Origin: Methylocaldum marinum
Lineage (GTDB): Bacteria > Pseudomonadota > Gammaproteobacteria > Methylococcales > Methylococcaceae
Assembly: GCF_003584645.1 (NCBI RefSeq)
Contig: NZ_AP017928.1
Span: 3,386,395 to 3,450,394, forward strand
Direction: 5' to 3'
Length of the DNA: 64,000 bases
Of this stretch, positions 56,804 to 64,000 are shown piece by piece. Position 1 is the first letter of the stretch. The number at the start of each line of letters is the position of its first letter. The notes beneath the pieces are model-generated. The model was not told where the DNA came from, did no database searches, and saw only the letters and a program-made list of their open reading frames with translations. The translations under genes were made by a program, and so were the position numbers.

Positions 56804-59065
56804 ATGAGATACCTCCAATCGCTACTCCTCCCCCTAGTCGGACTCGTTGCCGCCAATGCGGTTCGCGCAGAACCCGCGATCCAGGAACTGCCCCCGGTTA
56901 CCGTGACAGCCACAGCCGAGACGCTGCCCGTGTCGGCCAACGAACAAGACGCCGGTACCCGGACTGAGTTGGGTCCGGCCGCGATCCGCCTGTTCGGCGG
57001 GCCCGGCCAGACCAATCCGCAACAGGCTTTACAGTATCTGCCTTCGGTCAATTTTCAGAGCGCCGACCCTTACGGCTTGTCGAGCAATCAGCCACCCGGC
57101 AATCCGTCGATGCGCATCCGCGGCAGGCCCACCTCCTCGCCGGGCTCGCCCCATTCCCTTCGTACCGTGGAAGATCTACCGCTGACCGGTGCCCCCGGCG
57201 GCGGCGCGGCCATCTACGATCTGGAAAACATCCAGGCTCTGACCGTCTACAAGGGAGCCATGCTCCCTGACAAAGGACTCGGCTTCGGCAACATCGCCGG
57301 CAACATCAATCTTCGGATGCGGCGCCCCGACGAAGAGCCGGGTGTTTTCCTTAAACAGGATTTCGGTTCTTTCGATTTCTTCCGCACCTTCCTTCGCGGC
57401 GATTCGGGACGGCTGCCCTCGGACACGCGCTTGTTCGGCTCGTATTCCTACACGACGGCGGACAAATGGCGCGGTTCCGGCGGCTCTCCGGACTATCGCC
57501 ACAACGGCGGATTCGGGCTGACGCAGGACTTCGGCGAGTCCGTCAAGCTCGAACTGTTCGGCGTCGTCAACGATCAGAAACACCATGACTTCCGCCCGCT
57601 CACGGAAATCCAGGCGCGGCAGCTCGGACGCTTCAACGACTTCGATTTCAACTCCCGACTGAGCGGCAACCCCGCACGAGACATCAGCTATTACGACTTC
57701 AATCGCCAGGCGTTCACGGACGCCAGCGTGTTCGCCAACCTCGAGATCAAGACTTCCGAGACCAGCCGGCTGTCCCTCAAACCCTATTACTGGCACGACG
57801 AAGGGTTTTATCTGTTGGGTATGCCCATGCTCCAGGGTGCGCCGGGCGTGCGCCGCTGGGACATCAACCATGATCTTTGGGGCCTGCTCGGCAAATTCGA
57901 TTTCAAGGGCTGGGATACCGATTTCACCCTGGGTTACTGGTATCACGAGCAGGAGCCGCCGGGGCCGCCGACCTCCTGGAAGGCGTACCGCATCGCGGGC
58001 GACGATCTCCGCTTCGCCGGCTGGGCGCTTCTGAACAAGCAAAGCCATCATATTTTTCACAGTCCGTTCGTCGCGGTACATCGCCAATTCGGTTCCGCCG
58101 ACCTCAGCGCGGGACTCCGCTACGTGGTCCAGCAGACGGCGTCCATCACCTCATACCGGACCGCCAATCTCCCCGACGTTTCGTACAGCGAGGTCTTCGA
58201 TTACCGCCCGGCCGTCGATCCCTCCGCCAGCGTGGGCAGCCGCCGTTTCAGCGATTGGCTGCCCTACTTCGGCGCCACCTACGCCCTGAGCGAAAACCAC
58301 TCGCTTCGCTTCAGCTACGGGCGGAACTTCAACGCCATGCCGCTGCATCAATATCCCACCTACATCATGTCGCGGCGAGCCTTCGAAGCGGCCGGGGTCA
58401 CGCTGCAGCAGCTTTGGAACCAGCAGAAGCCCGGACAGTCCGACAACTTCGATCTGGGTGCCCGGTTCTCGGGGGACAACTGGTTCGTCGCGCCGACCCT
58501 TTATTACTCGACCGAGCGGGGCAAGGCGGTCACGGCCTTCGATCCCGAGCTCGGGGTTTCCTATTATCAAACCGCTCGCGCCCGCGCCTACGGCGCCGAG
58601 ATCGACGCCGGGCTGGACTTGCTGGATGGGCTCAGCCTGTACGGCGCCTTTTCCTACAACCGCTATGAACTCAGCGACGACATTCGGACGGCCGGCAACG
58701 CTCTGCTGCGCGTCGCGGGCCATCAAGTCCCCGACTCCCCGGAAGTGGAAGGCAAGCTGTTCCTGACCTACCGTCTCGGCAACTTCTCGATCTCCCCCGG
58801 CATGCGCTACATCGGCGAGCGCTACGGCGACGTGGAAAACCGCATGCGGTTGCCGTCCTATGCCATCGCCGACCTGCACCTGAACTACGAGCACAAGAAA
58901 TTCGCCGAGATGGGCGACCTCAACCTGGGGCTCAGTTTTCTCAACGTCTTCGACAAGCAGTACATCGCCGTGGTCAATGCCCGCGACGACCAGCGGCCCG
59001 GCACCACCACCTACTACCCGGGTGCGCCCCTGACCGTGGTGGGAACCGTGTCCCTGCGTTTTTAG
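56804..59065 (+). CDS. TonB-dependent receptor, first of a paralogous pair
   Basis: The 753-residue receptor has a signal peptide ending VRA (residue 22). The plug domain (about 35-190) includes LPPVTVTATAETLPVSANEQ, PQQALQYLPSVNF and IRGRP. The beta-barrel ends GTVSLRF. It closely resembles the product of 59318-61603: both share GGPGQTN or AGPGQTN, DLPLTGAPGGGAAIYDLENI and the FGSYSYTTADKWRG region. They must derive from a tandem duplication. The gene opens a cluster with an FhuD/BtuF-like binding protein and luciferase-like monooxygenases. The substrate is unknown; a metal chelate, an organic sulfur compound or an organic cofactor are possible. Confidence 0.93.
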   Translation: MRYLQSLLLPLVGLVAANAVRAEPAIQELPPVTVTATAETLPVSANEQDAGTRTELGPAAIRLFGGPGQTNPQQALQYLPSVNFQSADPYGLSSNQPPGNPSMRIRGRPTSSPGSPHSLRTVEDLPLTGAPGGGAAIYDLENIQALTVYKGAMLPDKGLGFGNIAGNINLRMRRPDEEPGVFLKQDFGSFDFFRTFLRGDSGRLPSDTRLFGSYSYTTADKWRGSGGSPDYRHNGGFGLTQDFGESVKLELFGVVNDQKHHDFRPLTEIQARQLGRFNDFDFNSRLSGNPARDISYYDFNRQAFTDASVFANLEIKTSETSRLSLKPYYWHDEGFYLLGMPMLQGAPGVRRWDINHDLWGLLGKFDFKGWDTDFTLGYWYHEQEPPGPPTSWKAYRIAGDDLRFAGWALLNKQSHHIFHSPFVAVHRQFGSADLSAGLRYVVQQTASITSYRTANLPDVSYSEVFDYRPAVDPSASVGSRRFSDWLPYFGATYALSENHSLRFSYGRNFNAMPLHQYPTYIMSRRAFEAAGVTLQQLWNQQKPGQSDNFDLGARFSGDNWFVAPTLYYSTERGKAVTAFDPELGVSYYQTARARAYGAEIDAGLDLLDGLSLYGAFSYNRYELSDDIRTAGNALLRVAGHQVPDSPEVEGKLFLTYRLGNFSISPGMRYIGERYGDVENRMRLPSYAIADLHLNYEHKKFAEMGDLNLGLSFLNVFDKQYIAVVNARDDQRPGTTTYYPGAPLTVVGTVSLRF

Positions 59066-59187
59066 GGGGGTGCTCAGGACCTTAACCGGAGCCATGTTCC
59101 GAATGATGCCGGATGTCGACCCAAAGGTATTTTCCGAAGATCCGAAGCGTTTCTTACCGCGGTATTGCGCTTGGGACCGGCACGTTC

Positions 59188-59257
59188 GTAGGTCGGCAAT
59201 CCTTTGCCGACACACGGGGTCTACGCGGGCGTTGTCGGCAAAGGATTGCCGACCTAC
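59188..59257. repeat. pair of REP-like units in perfect inverted arrangement
   Basis: Two full 24-base units (59188-59211 and 59234-59257) face each other as a perfect inverted repeat with a 22-base loop. Each also folds on itself around GTCGGCAATCCTTTGCCGAC. The structure lies in the 252-base gap between the two receptor genes. It could attenuate read-through or stabilise the upstream mRNA. Confidence 0.9.
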
Positions 59258-59317
59258 TGCACTTCGGGGCGGTGCGCCGAACCGGAAAATGCTCTAAACA
59301 AACGATGAGAAAAAACG

Positions 59318-61603
59318 ATGAAGAACAAAACGATGCTTCGATGGTGGCACAGGGGGGATGCCGTAAAACGATGGTGGCTGATTCCCGCGGCATTAGGGTG
59401 CAGCCCCGCCTGGGCGGAACCGGCGCCGATCGATGAACCGCCGATACTGGACGTGGTCACGGTGGAAGGCGTGCAGACGCACGCGGATTACGTGGAGCCC
59501 AAGGGCAGCCAGCCCAATACGGAAAGCACCGTCAGCCGCGAGGGTATACGGCGCCTGGCCGGCCCCGGCCAGACCAACGTTTTCAAGGCGCTCGACCTGT
59601 TGCCGTCGCTGCATACGGAAACGGCCGACCCCTTCGGACTGACGGCAAACAGGGCCATCCGAATTCGCGGGAAGGGCGCCTTCCATCTCGGGCAGACTAT
59701 TGAGGGCCTGCCGTTGACCGGTGTCGTGGGCGGGGCCGACATTTATGATTTGGAAAATATGGACGGCATCACCCTCTACCGGGGCGCGGTGCCCCCGGAC
59801 AAAGGCTTCGGCTTCTCCAACGCCACCGGGCTGATCGACCAGACCATTCTGAGGCCGTTCGACAAGCCGGGGCTCAGCGTCAAGGAAAGCTTCGGCTCCT
59901 ACAACTTCAACCGCGTGTACGGCCGCATCGACTCCGGCCTCCTGCCCACGGACACCAAGCTGTTCGCTTCCTATTCCTACACCACCGCGTACAAATGGCG
60001 CGGGGCCGGGGAGTCGCCCGCTAATCGGCACAACCTCGGCTTCGGCCTCACGCAAAAGCTGACGGATTCCGCCAAGCTCGAAATTTTCGGCGCCTACAAC
60101 GATCTCGAATCGCACGATTTCCGCCCCCTGAACTACAGCCAGGCCACGCGCCTCGACGCGTTCGGGAAGTTCGATTACAACACCCGGCTTTCCGGCATCC
60201 CCGGTCAGGACATCAACTACTACGATTTCAACCGAAGAGAGTTCTCCGATTTCAGCCTGTTCGCCAATCTGGAAATCAAGCCGACCGATACGTCCAGGAT
60301 TTCGGTCAAGCCCTATTACTGGCGCGACGACGGCTTCCGGCTGTTTGCCTCGAACAGTCTGCTGGGCAGCCCGGGCGTCACCCGGTGGGACATCAAGCAT
60401 GAACAAGTGGGACTGGTGGCGCAGTACGACGCCTCGGTGTTGGGCGCCGAGGTGACTTTGGGCTACTGGTGGCAGGACATGGAATCGCCGCCGCCCCCGG
60501 TGGGGCAAAAGGCTTACCGCGTCACCGCCTCGGGCGACCTGGCCTTTGCCGGCTGGTCGGTGCTGTCCAAACAGGAAAATCACGTATTCCATAGTCCTTA
60601 TCTGGTCGTAAACGGCCAGCTCGGCAAGGCTAACCTCCGAGCGGGCGTGCGCTACCTCGACCAGACCGTGCCGGGAATCCGGTATTACGACACCCAGGGC
60701 CTGCCTGACGTCGATTATGACAATGTATTCCGCTTCAATCCCCGGGAAGACCCGACACGGCGTGTCGCAAGCCAAAGCTTCCAGGAATGGCTGCCGCACT
60801 TCGGCGTCAACTACGAAATCACGGACGAGGCCCGCGCCTACTTCACCTATGGGCGGAACTACGGGCGGCCCGACTGGGGACCGCAGGCCTCCCTGTTCAA
60901 CGCCTCTAGAGCCCGCTTTACCGCCGCCGGCCTGAATCTCGACAATCTGTTCCGCCGGCTCAAGCCCGAGATTTCGGATAATTTCGATCTCGGCCTGCGC
61001 ATTGGCGACGGCAATTGGTGGGTGGCGCCCACGCTGTTCTACGCCATCGTCAATCGCAAGGAGGTCAATCTGTACGACCCCGCGATTCAACTGACCTATT
61101 ACCAGAGCAATGCCGAAGCCCGCTCCTACGGTGCGGAGATCGAAGCGGGGATCACGCTGTGGGATGATCTGTCCCTGTTCTCGTCAGTGTCCTACAACCG
61201 CTACGAGTTCGAAAACGACGTCCGCACCGCCGCCAACACCGTGATCGCGACGAAAGGCAAGCAGGTTCCCGACTCGCCCGAGGTCACCGCCAAGGTGGGC
61301 CTTACGTACAGGTTTATGGGTTTTGCCATATCGCCCACGGTTCGCTATGTCGGCGAGCGTTTCGGCGACGCGGAGAACACACAGCGGGTACCCTCCTACA
61401 CCGTGGCGGATCTCTATATTGATTATGAGAAAAAGGACCTGCTGGGTTTGGGGGACATCACGCTGGGATTGAGCTTCCTGAACGTGTTCGACAAGCGCTA
61501 CATCGGCATCATCAGCCAGAACGATATCCAGGTGGCGGGGAATACGACCTATTACCCCGGCGCGCCGTTTACCGTAGCGTTCACGGTCGGGGCAAGATTC
61601 TAG
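59318..61603 (+). CDS. TonB-dependent receptor, second of a paralogous pair
   Basis: The 761-residue receptor starts at the ATG at 59318, with an ATG at 59333 as alternative. A signal peptide (about residues 1-33, ending AWAEP region) precedes the plug (about 45-180; ILDVVTVEGVQTHADYVEPK, FKALDLLPSLHTE, IRIRGKG) and the barrel ending TVAFTVGARF. It differs from its upstream paralogue mainly in loops, suggesting a related but distinct ligand. The binding-protein gene starts 2 bases after its stop, so both are surely co-transcribed and the binding protein should take the ligand from this receptor. Confidence 0.93.
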   Translation: MKNKTMLRWWHRGDAVKRWWLIPAALGCSPAWAEPAPIDEPPILDVVTVEGVQTHADYVEPKGSQPNTESTVSREGIRRLAGPGQTNVFKALDLLPSLHTETADPFGLTANRAIRIRGKGAFHLGQTIEGLPLTGVVGGADIYDLENMDGITLYRGAVPPDKGFGFSNATGLIDQTILRPFDKPGLSVKESFGSYNFNRVYGRIDSGLLPTDTKLFASYSYTTAYKWRGAGESPANRHNLGFGLTQKLTDSAKLEIFGAYNDLESHDFRPLNYSQATRLDAFGKFDYNTRLSGIPGQDINYYDFNRREFSDFSLFANLEIKPTDTSRISVKPYYWRDDGFRLFASNSLLGSPGVTRWDIKHEQVGLVAQYDASVLGAEVTLGYWWQDMESPPPPVGQKAYRVTASGDLAFAGWSVLSKQENHVFHSPYLVVNGQLGKANLRAGVRYLDQTVPGIRYYDTQGLPDVDYDNVFRFNPREDPTRRVASQSFQEWLPHFGVNYEITDEARAYFTYGRNYGRPDWGPQASLFNASRARFTAAGLNLDNLFRRLKPEISDNFDLGLRIGDGNWWVAPTLFYAIVNRKEVNLYDPAIQLTYYQSNAEARSYGAEIEAGITLWDDLSLFSSVSYNRYEFENDVRTAANTVIATKGKQVPDSPEVTAKVGLTYRFMGFAISPTVRYVGERFGDAENTQRVPSYTVADLYIDYEKKDLLGLGDITLGLSFLNVFDKRYIGIISQNDIQVAGNTTYYPGAPFTVAFTVGARF

Positions 61604-61605
61604 CC

Positions 61606-62637
61606 ATGCCGCGAACCCTGGTACTCCGCCCTGTTCTTGCAGCTGTCCTGATGCTGCACGGGGCGATCGCCGCTGTGGCGGATACGGCTCGGCGTCAGCT
61701 GACCGACCTCGCGGGCCGCACGGTGGAATTGCCCGCCGAGGTACGGCGGGTGGCCACCCTCGGACCGGTGCCGGTAATCAATAGCTTCGTGTTCGCCATC
61801 GGCAAGGGCGATACCCTGATCAACGGCCTGCCGCCGTTCGCCCGGTCGGCGCGCTGGAAATACCAGTCTCTGATCGCACCGAACCTGTCGAGACAGCCCC
61901 AGGCTCAGGGCTTAGACAACGCTCCCCAGCTTGAAACCCTGCAAAGGCTCGCTCCGGACGCGGTATTCGCCATGGACGCGAGCACGGTGCGGACGGTGGA
62001 GCGCACCGGGCTGCCGGTGCTGTTCCTCGCCTGGCGGGATGCCGGGGATATCGGGCGGATCATGCAACTCATGGGCGAGGTTTTCGACCGGCGAGAGCGT
62101 GCCGACGCCTATACGCGCTACTTCGACGGCGTGCTGGAACGGGTTCGGACGGCGGTCGCCGGTGTCCCCACGGAACAAAGACCCAAGGTCCTCTACTTCA
62201 GTCTCAAGACGCTGACACAGCCCCATCTGATCGCCGACTGGTGGATCCAGGCGGCGGGCGGCATCAGCGTCACCGCCGACGGCCGCCGTACCGAGAGCGT
62301 GAGATTCACGCCCGAGCAAGTATTTGCCTGGGATCCCGATGTGCTCATTGTCTCTTCCCCGGAAGAACTGGCTCAAATTCGCCACGACGCGCGCTTTCGC
62401 CGGCTCCGCGCCGTACGCGAGCGAAAAATTCACGCCATCCCGGCGGGCGTACACCCGTGGGGGCACCGTACCGCGGAGCAGCCGTTGACCGTGCTATGGG
62501 CGGCCGGGCTGTTCCACCCGTCACTTTTCCCGGGGCTGAACATGACAGCCGAAATCAAAGACTTTTACCGCCGGTTCTTCGACTATCCGCTCTCGGACCG
62601 GCAGGCGGAGGAAATACTTCATGGCAATCCGAAATGA
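61606..62637 (+). CDS. periplasmic binding protein of the FhuD/BtuF class
   Basis: The 343-residue product has a signal peptide ending VA|DTA (about residue 27). A class III periplasmic binding fold (Peripla_BP_2) follows: RQLTDLAGRTVELPAEVRRV at the start of the mature protein, DNAPQLETLQRLAPDAVFAM in the first lobe, and VFAWDPDVLIVSSPEEL in the second. Such proteins bind siderophores, haem, cobalamin or other metal complexes. The gene begins 2 bases after the second receptor and overlaps the next gene by 17 bases. No permease or ATPase gene is within the window; they may lie elsewhere. Confidence 0.9.
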   Translation: MPRTLVLRPVLAAVLMLHGAIAAVADTARRQLTDLAGRTVELPAEVRRVATLGPVPVINSFVFAIGKGDTLINGLPPFARSARWKYQSLIAPNLSRQPQAQGLDNAPQLETLQRLAPDAVFAMDASTVRTVERTGLPVLFLAWRDAGDIGRIMQLMGEVFDRRERADAYTRYFDGVLERVRTAVAGVPTEQRPKVLYFSLKTLTQPHLIADWWIQAAGGISVTADGRRTESVRFTPEQVFAWDPDVLIVSSPEELAQIRHDARFRRLRAVRERKIHAIPAGVHPWGHRTAEQPLTVLWAAGLFHPSLFPGLNMTAEIKDFYRRFFDYPLSDRQAEEILHGNPK

Positions 62638-62950
62638 TATGAAACCCGGAATGCGATTCGGGCTCTCCGGTTGCGGAGCCGGCCTGGAGGCCGCCGATCC
62701 CGACGATTGGATCGAGTTGGCCGAACGGGCCGAACGACTGGGCTTTTCCTCGCTGTGGATCAACGAGGAACATTTTCAGCGCAGGGATCATACGAGTGGT
62801 GGCAGGCATTGCCTGTCTCCCCTGATCGTGGCGGCGGCGATGGCGGCGCGTACCCGGCACATCCGGATCGGTTTTTCGGTGCTGCTGCAACGCTCGCTGG
62901 AGCGGCTGTCCTTTGAAGTCATGCCCCGCCTCCAAACCGCTACACCCTAG
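62621..62950 (+). CDS. truncated luciferase-like (LLM) flavin monooxygenase fragment
   Basis: The 109-residue frame matches the N-terminal third of LLM-class flavin-dependent oxidoreductases: MRFGLSGCGAG, WIELAERAERLGFSSLWINE (first helix), EHF, and 'SPLIVAAAMAARTRHIRIGF'. Intact members have about 320-350 residues. It stops at 62950, 11 bases before a complete LLM gene, and overlaps the binding-protein gene by 17 bases. It is probably the remnant left by a deletion between two tandem LLM genes. A short stand-alone protein lacking the flavin-binding C-terminal part would not be an active enzyme. Confidence 0.65.
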   Translation: MAIRNDMKPGMRFGLSGCGAGLEAADPDDWIELAERAERLGFSSLWINEEHFQRRDHTSGGRHCLSPLIVAAAMAARTRHIRIGFSVLLQRSLERLSFEVMPRLQTATP

Positions 62951-62961
62951 GCAAGAAACCT

Positions 62962-63939
62962 ATGAACTTCGGAATTTTCTGCTTCTACGAAAATTATGAC
63001 GGCGACTACGCCAAGGTACTGGCCGCTCAATCCACGCTGGTGCAGCATGCCGAGGAACTGGGCTTTCAGGAAGCCTGGGTCGCCGAGCATCACTTCACCG
63101 ACTTTGGCGTCAGTCCATCCATCCTGCTGTTGCTGGCCCATCTGTCCGGGGTCACGAAGCGCATTCGTTTGGGCACCGCGGCGCTCTTGTTACCGTTTTA
63201 CGATCCCATCAAGCTGGCCGAGGACATCGCCACCCTCGATCATTTGAGCGGCGGCAGGCTCAATCTGGGCGTCGCACAGGGCGGCCCGTTTCCCCTGCAA
63301 AACAAGCATTTCAAGGTGCCGCCGGAAAGCGCCCGGACGAAGATGCTGGAAGCCCTCGAACTCATCGTCCGGCTGCTCGGCACCGATAAGGTCAGCCACT
63401 CCGGACCCCATTTTCAGATCGAGGGCGTTACCACTCACCCGAAACCGCTGCAATGCCCGATACCCGTGTTCCTGGCATCGCAAAATCCCGCGGCCGTGCA
63501 TCATGCCGCGGACCGCGGTTACGGGCTCCTCGGGGGTCAAGGTGCAACCACCGATAAGCTCAAGGCAACCCTCGCCCACTATCGCGTAATCAATCCCTCG
63601 TTGCCCAAGCCGCTCACCCTGCTTCGAACCTTTTTCGTCGCCAAAACCCGGAAGGCCGCCTTGGCGGTGGCGCTGCCCTCGATCCGGCGTTTCCGGGAAA
63701 GGATGAGAAGCATGCTCAGCGACAATGGCGAGCCTGGCGAAAGCGGCGTTACGGTCAACATGGATCGGCTTCTGGAAAACGCGCTGATCGGCGATGTGGC
63801 GGAATGCCGGGACAAGATACAAAGACTCCGGGACGAACTGGATCTGAACAGCCTGGTGTTGAAACCCGCCGCCAACGATCCCGCCGCCAACCGGTACAGC
63901 CTGTCGCTGTTCGGCGATGAGGTCATGCCTTATGTGTAG
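62962..63939 (+). CDS. LLM-class flavin-dependent oxidoreductase
   Basis: The 325-residue product is a luciferase-like monooxygenase of complete length: MNFGIFCFYENYDGDYAKVL, 'GFQEAWVAEHHFTDFGVSPS', KRIRLGTAALLLPFYDPIKL, DHLSGGRLNLGVAQGG and PVFLASQNPAAVHHAADRGY. Members use reduced flavin and oxygen to oxidise sulfonates, chelators, nitriloacetate-like compounds or other small organics. It starts 11 bases after the truncated relative and follows the receptor and binding protein genes. The likely role is processing of the imported ligand, for example breaking a chelator to free the metal; that is inference. Confidence 0.9.
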   Translation: MNFGIFCFYENYDGDYAKVLAAQSTLVQHAEELGFQEAWVAEHHFTDFGVSPSILLLLAHLSGVTKRIRLGTAALLLPFYDPIKLAEDIATLDHLSGGRLNLGVAQGGPFPLQNKHFKVPPESARTKMLEALELIVRLLGTDKVSHSGPHFQIEGVTTHPKPLQCPIPVFLASQNPAAVHHAADRGYGLLGGQGATTDKLKATLAHYRVINPSLPKPLTLLRTFFVAKTRKAALAVALPSIRRFRERMRSMLSDNGEPGESGVTVNMDRLLENALIGDVAECRDKIQRLRDELDLNSLVLKPAANDPAANRYSLSLFGDEVMPYV

Positions 63940-64000
63940 ACATCCGGTTTCCCTTCCACGCGGAAAACATGCGTATTCCTTCATCCTGATCGTGTGCCTG

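Overview
The window looks like a chromosomal stretch of a GC-rich gammaproteobacterial methylotroph, most likely a Methylococcaceae methanotroph. The basis is indirect. It has an NAD-dependent formate dehydrogenase, several surface proteins ending in the VPLPA/PEP-CTERM sorting tail, and a large di-haem cytochrome c peroxidase resembling the surface-associated peroxidase known from Methylococcus capsulatus. No rRNA, tRNA, CRISPR array or methane/methanol oxidation gene is present to settle the placement.

Region 1 (306-21079, minus strand) carries a TonB-dependent receptor and then a secretion/energy operon. Transcription runs tpsB (19478-21079), a 3584-residue filamentous-haemagglutinin-like tpsA (8707-19461), a DUF2341-LamG-ExbB fusion, exbD, tonB and a putative porin. 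A coiled-coil periplasmic protein follows, separated from the porin by two adjoining repeat elements. Pairing a two-partner secretion system with its own proton channel, TonB and porin is the most striking feature of the window. A second two-partner system (35509-41633, plus strand) is again followed by a TonB-like gene.

Region 2 (21450-34944) is a surface-protein neighbourhood. It holds five exported proteins with VPLPA/PEP-CTERM-type tails, one of them a tandem sulfite-oxidase-like fold without a molybdenum-ligating cysteine. It also has a PstS-like secreted protein, a YkgJ-type cysteine cluster protein, the di-haem peroxidase and two small coupled reading frames. A further VPLPA protein (42541-44466) is built of T5SS/PEP-CTERM-associated repeats. 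Decayed remnants of another VPLPA protein and of a DUF1111 di-haem oxidase flank it.

Region 3 (45520-51264) is a compact signalling cluster: Hpt protein, response regulator-PAS-GGDEF, FecR-domain protein, OmpA-like lipoprotein and a CHASE2 hybrid histidine kinase. Together they look like an envelope-sensing phosphorelay feeding cyclic di-GMP.

Region 4 (51262-53662) is repeat- and IS-rich: an IS110-family recombinase, a truncated DNRLRE-domain gene, and nested small elements. Region 5 holds formate dehydrogenase and a LysR regulator (53661-55921, minus). It is followed by a plus-strand uptake cluster (56804-63939) of two paralogous TonB-dependent receptors, an FhuD/BtuF-like binding protein, a truncated luciferase-like monooxygenase and an intact one.

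At least four families of small dispersed repeats occupy the intergenic spaces: a palindromic REP-like unit, an about 150-bp element with imperfect inverted ends, an about 230-bp element in two inverted copies, and a MITE-like element with 12-bp inverted ends.
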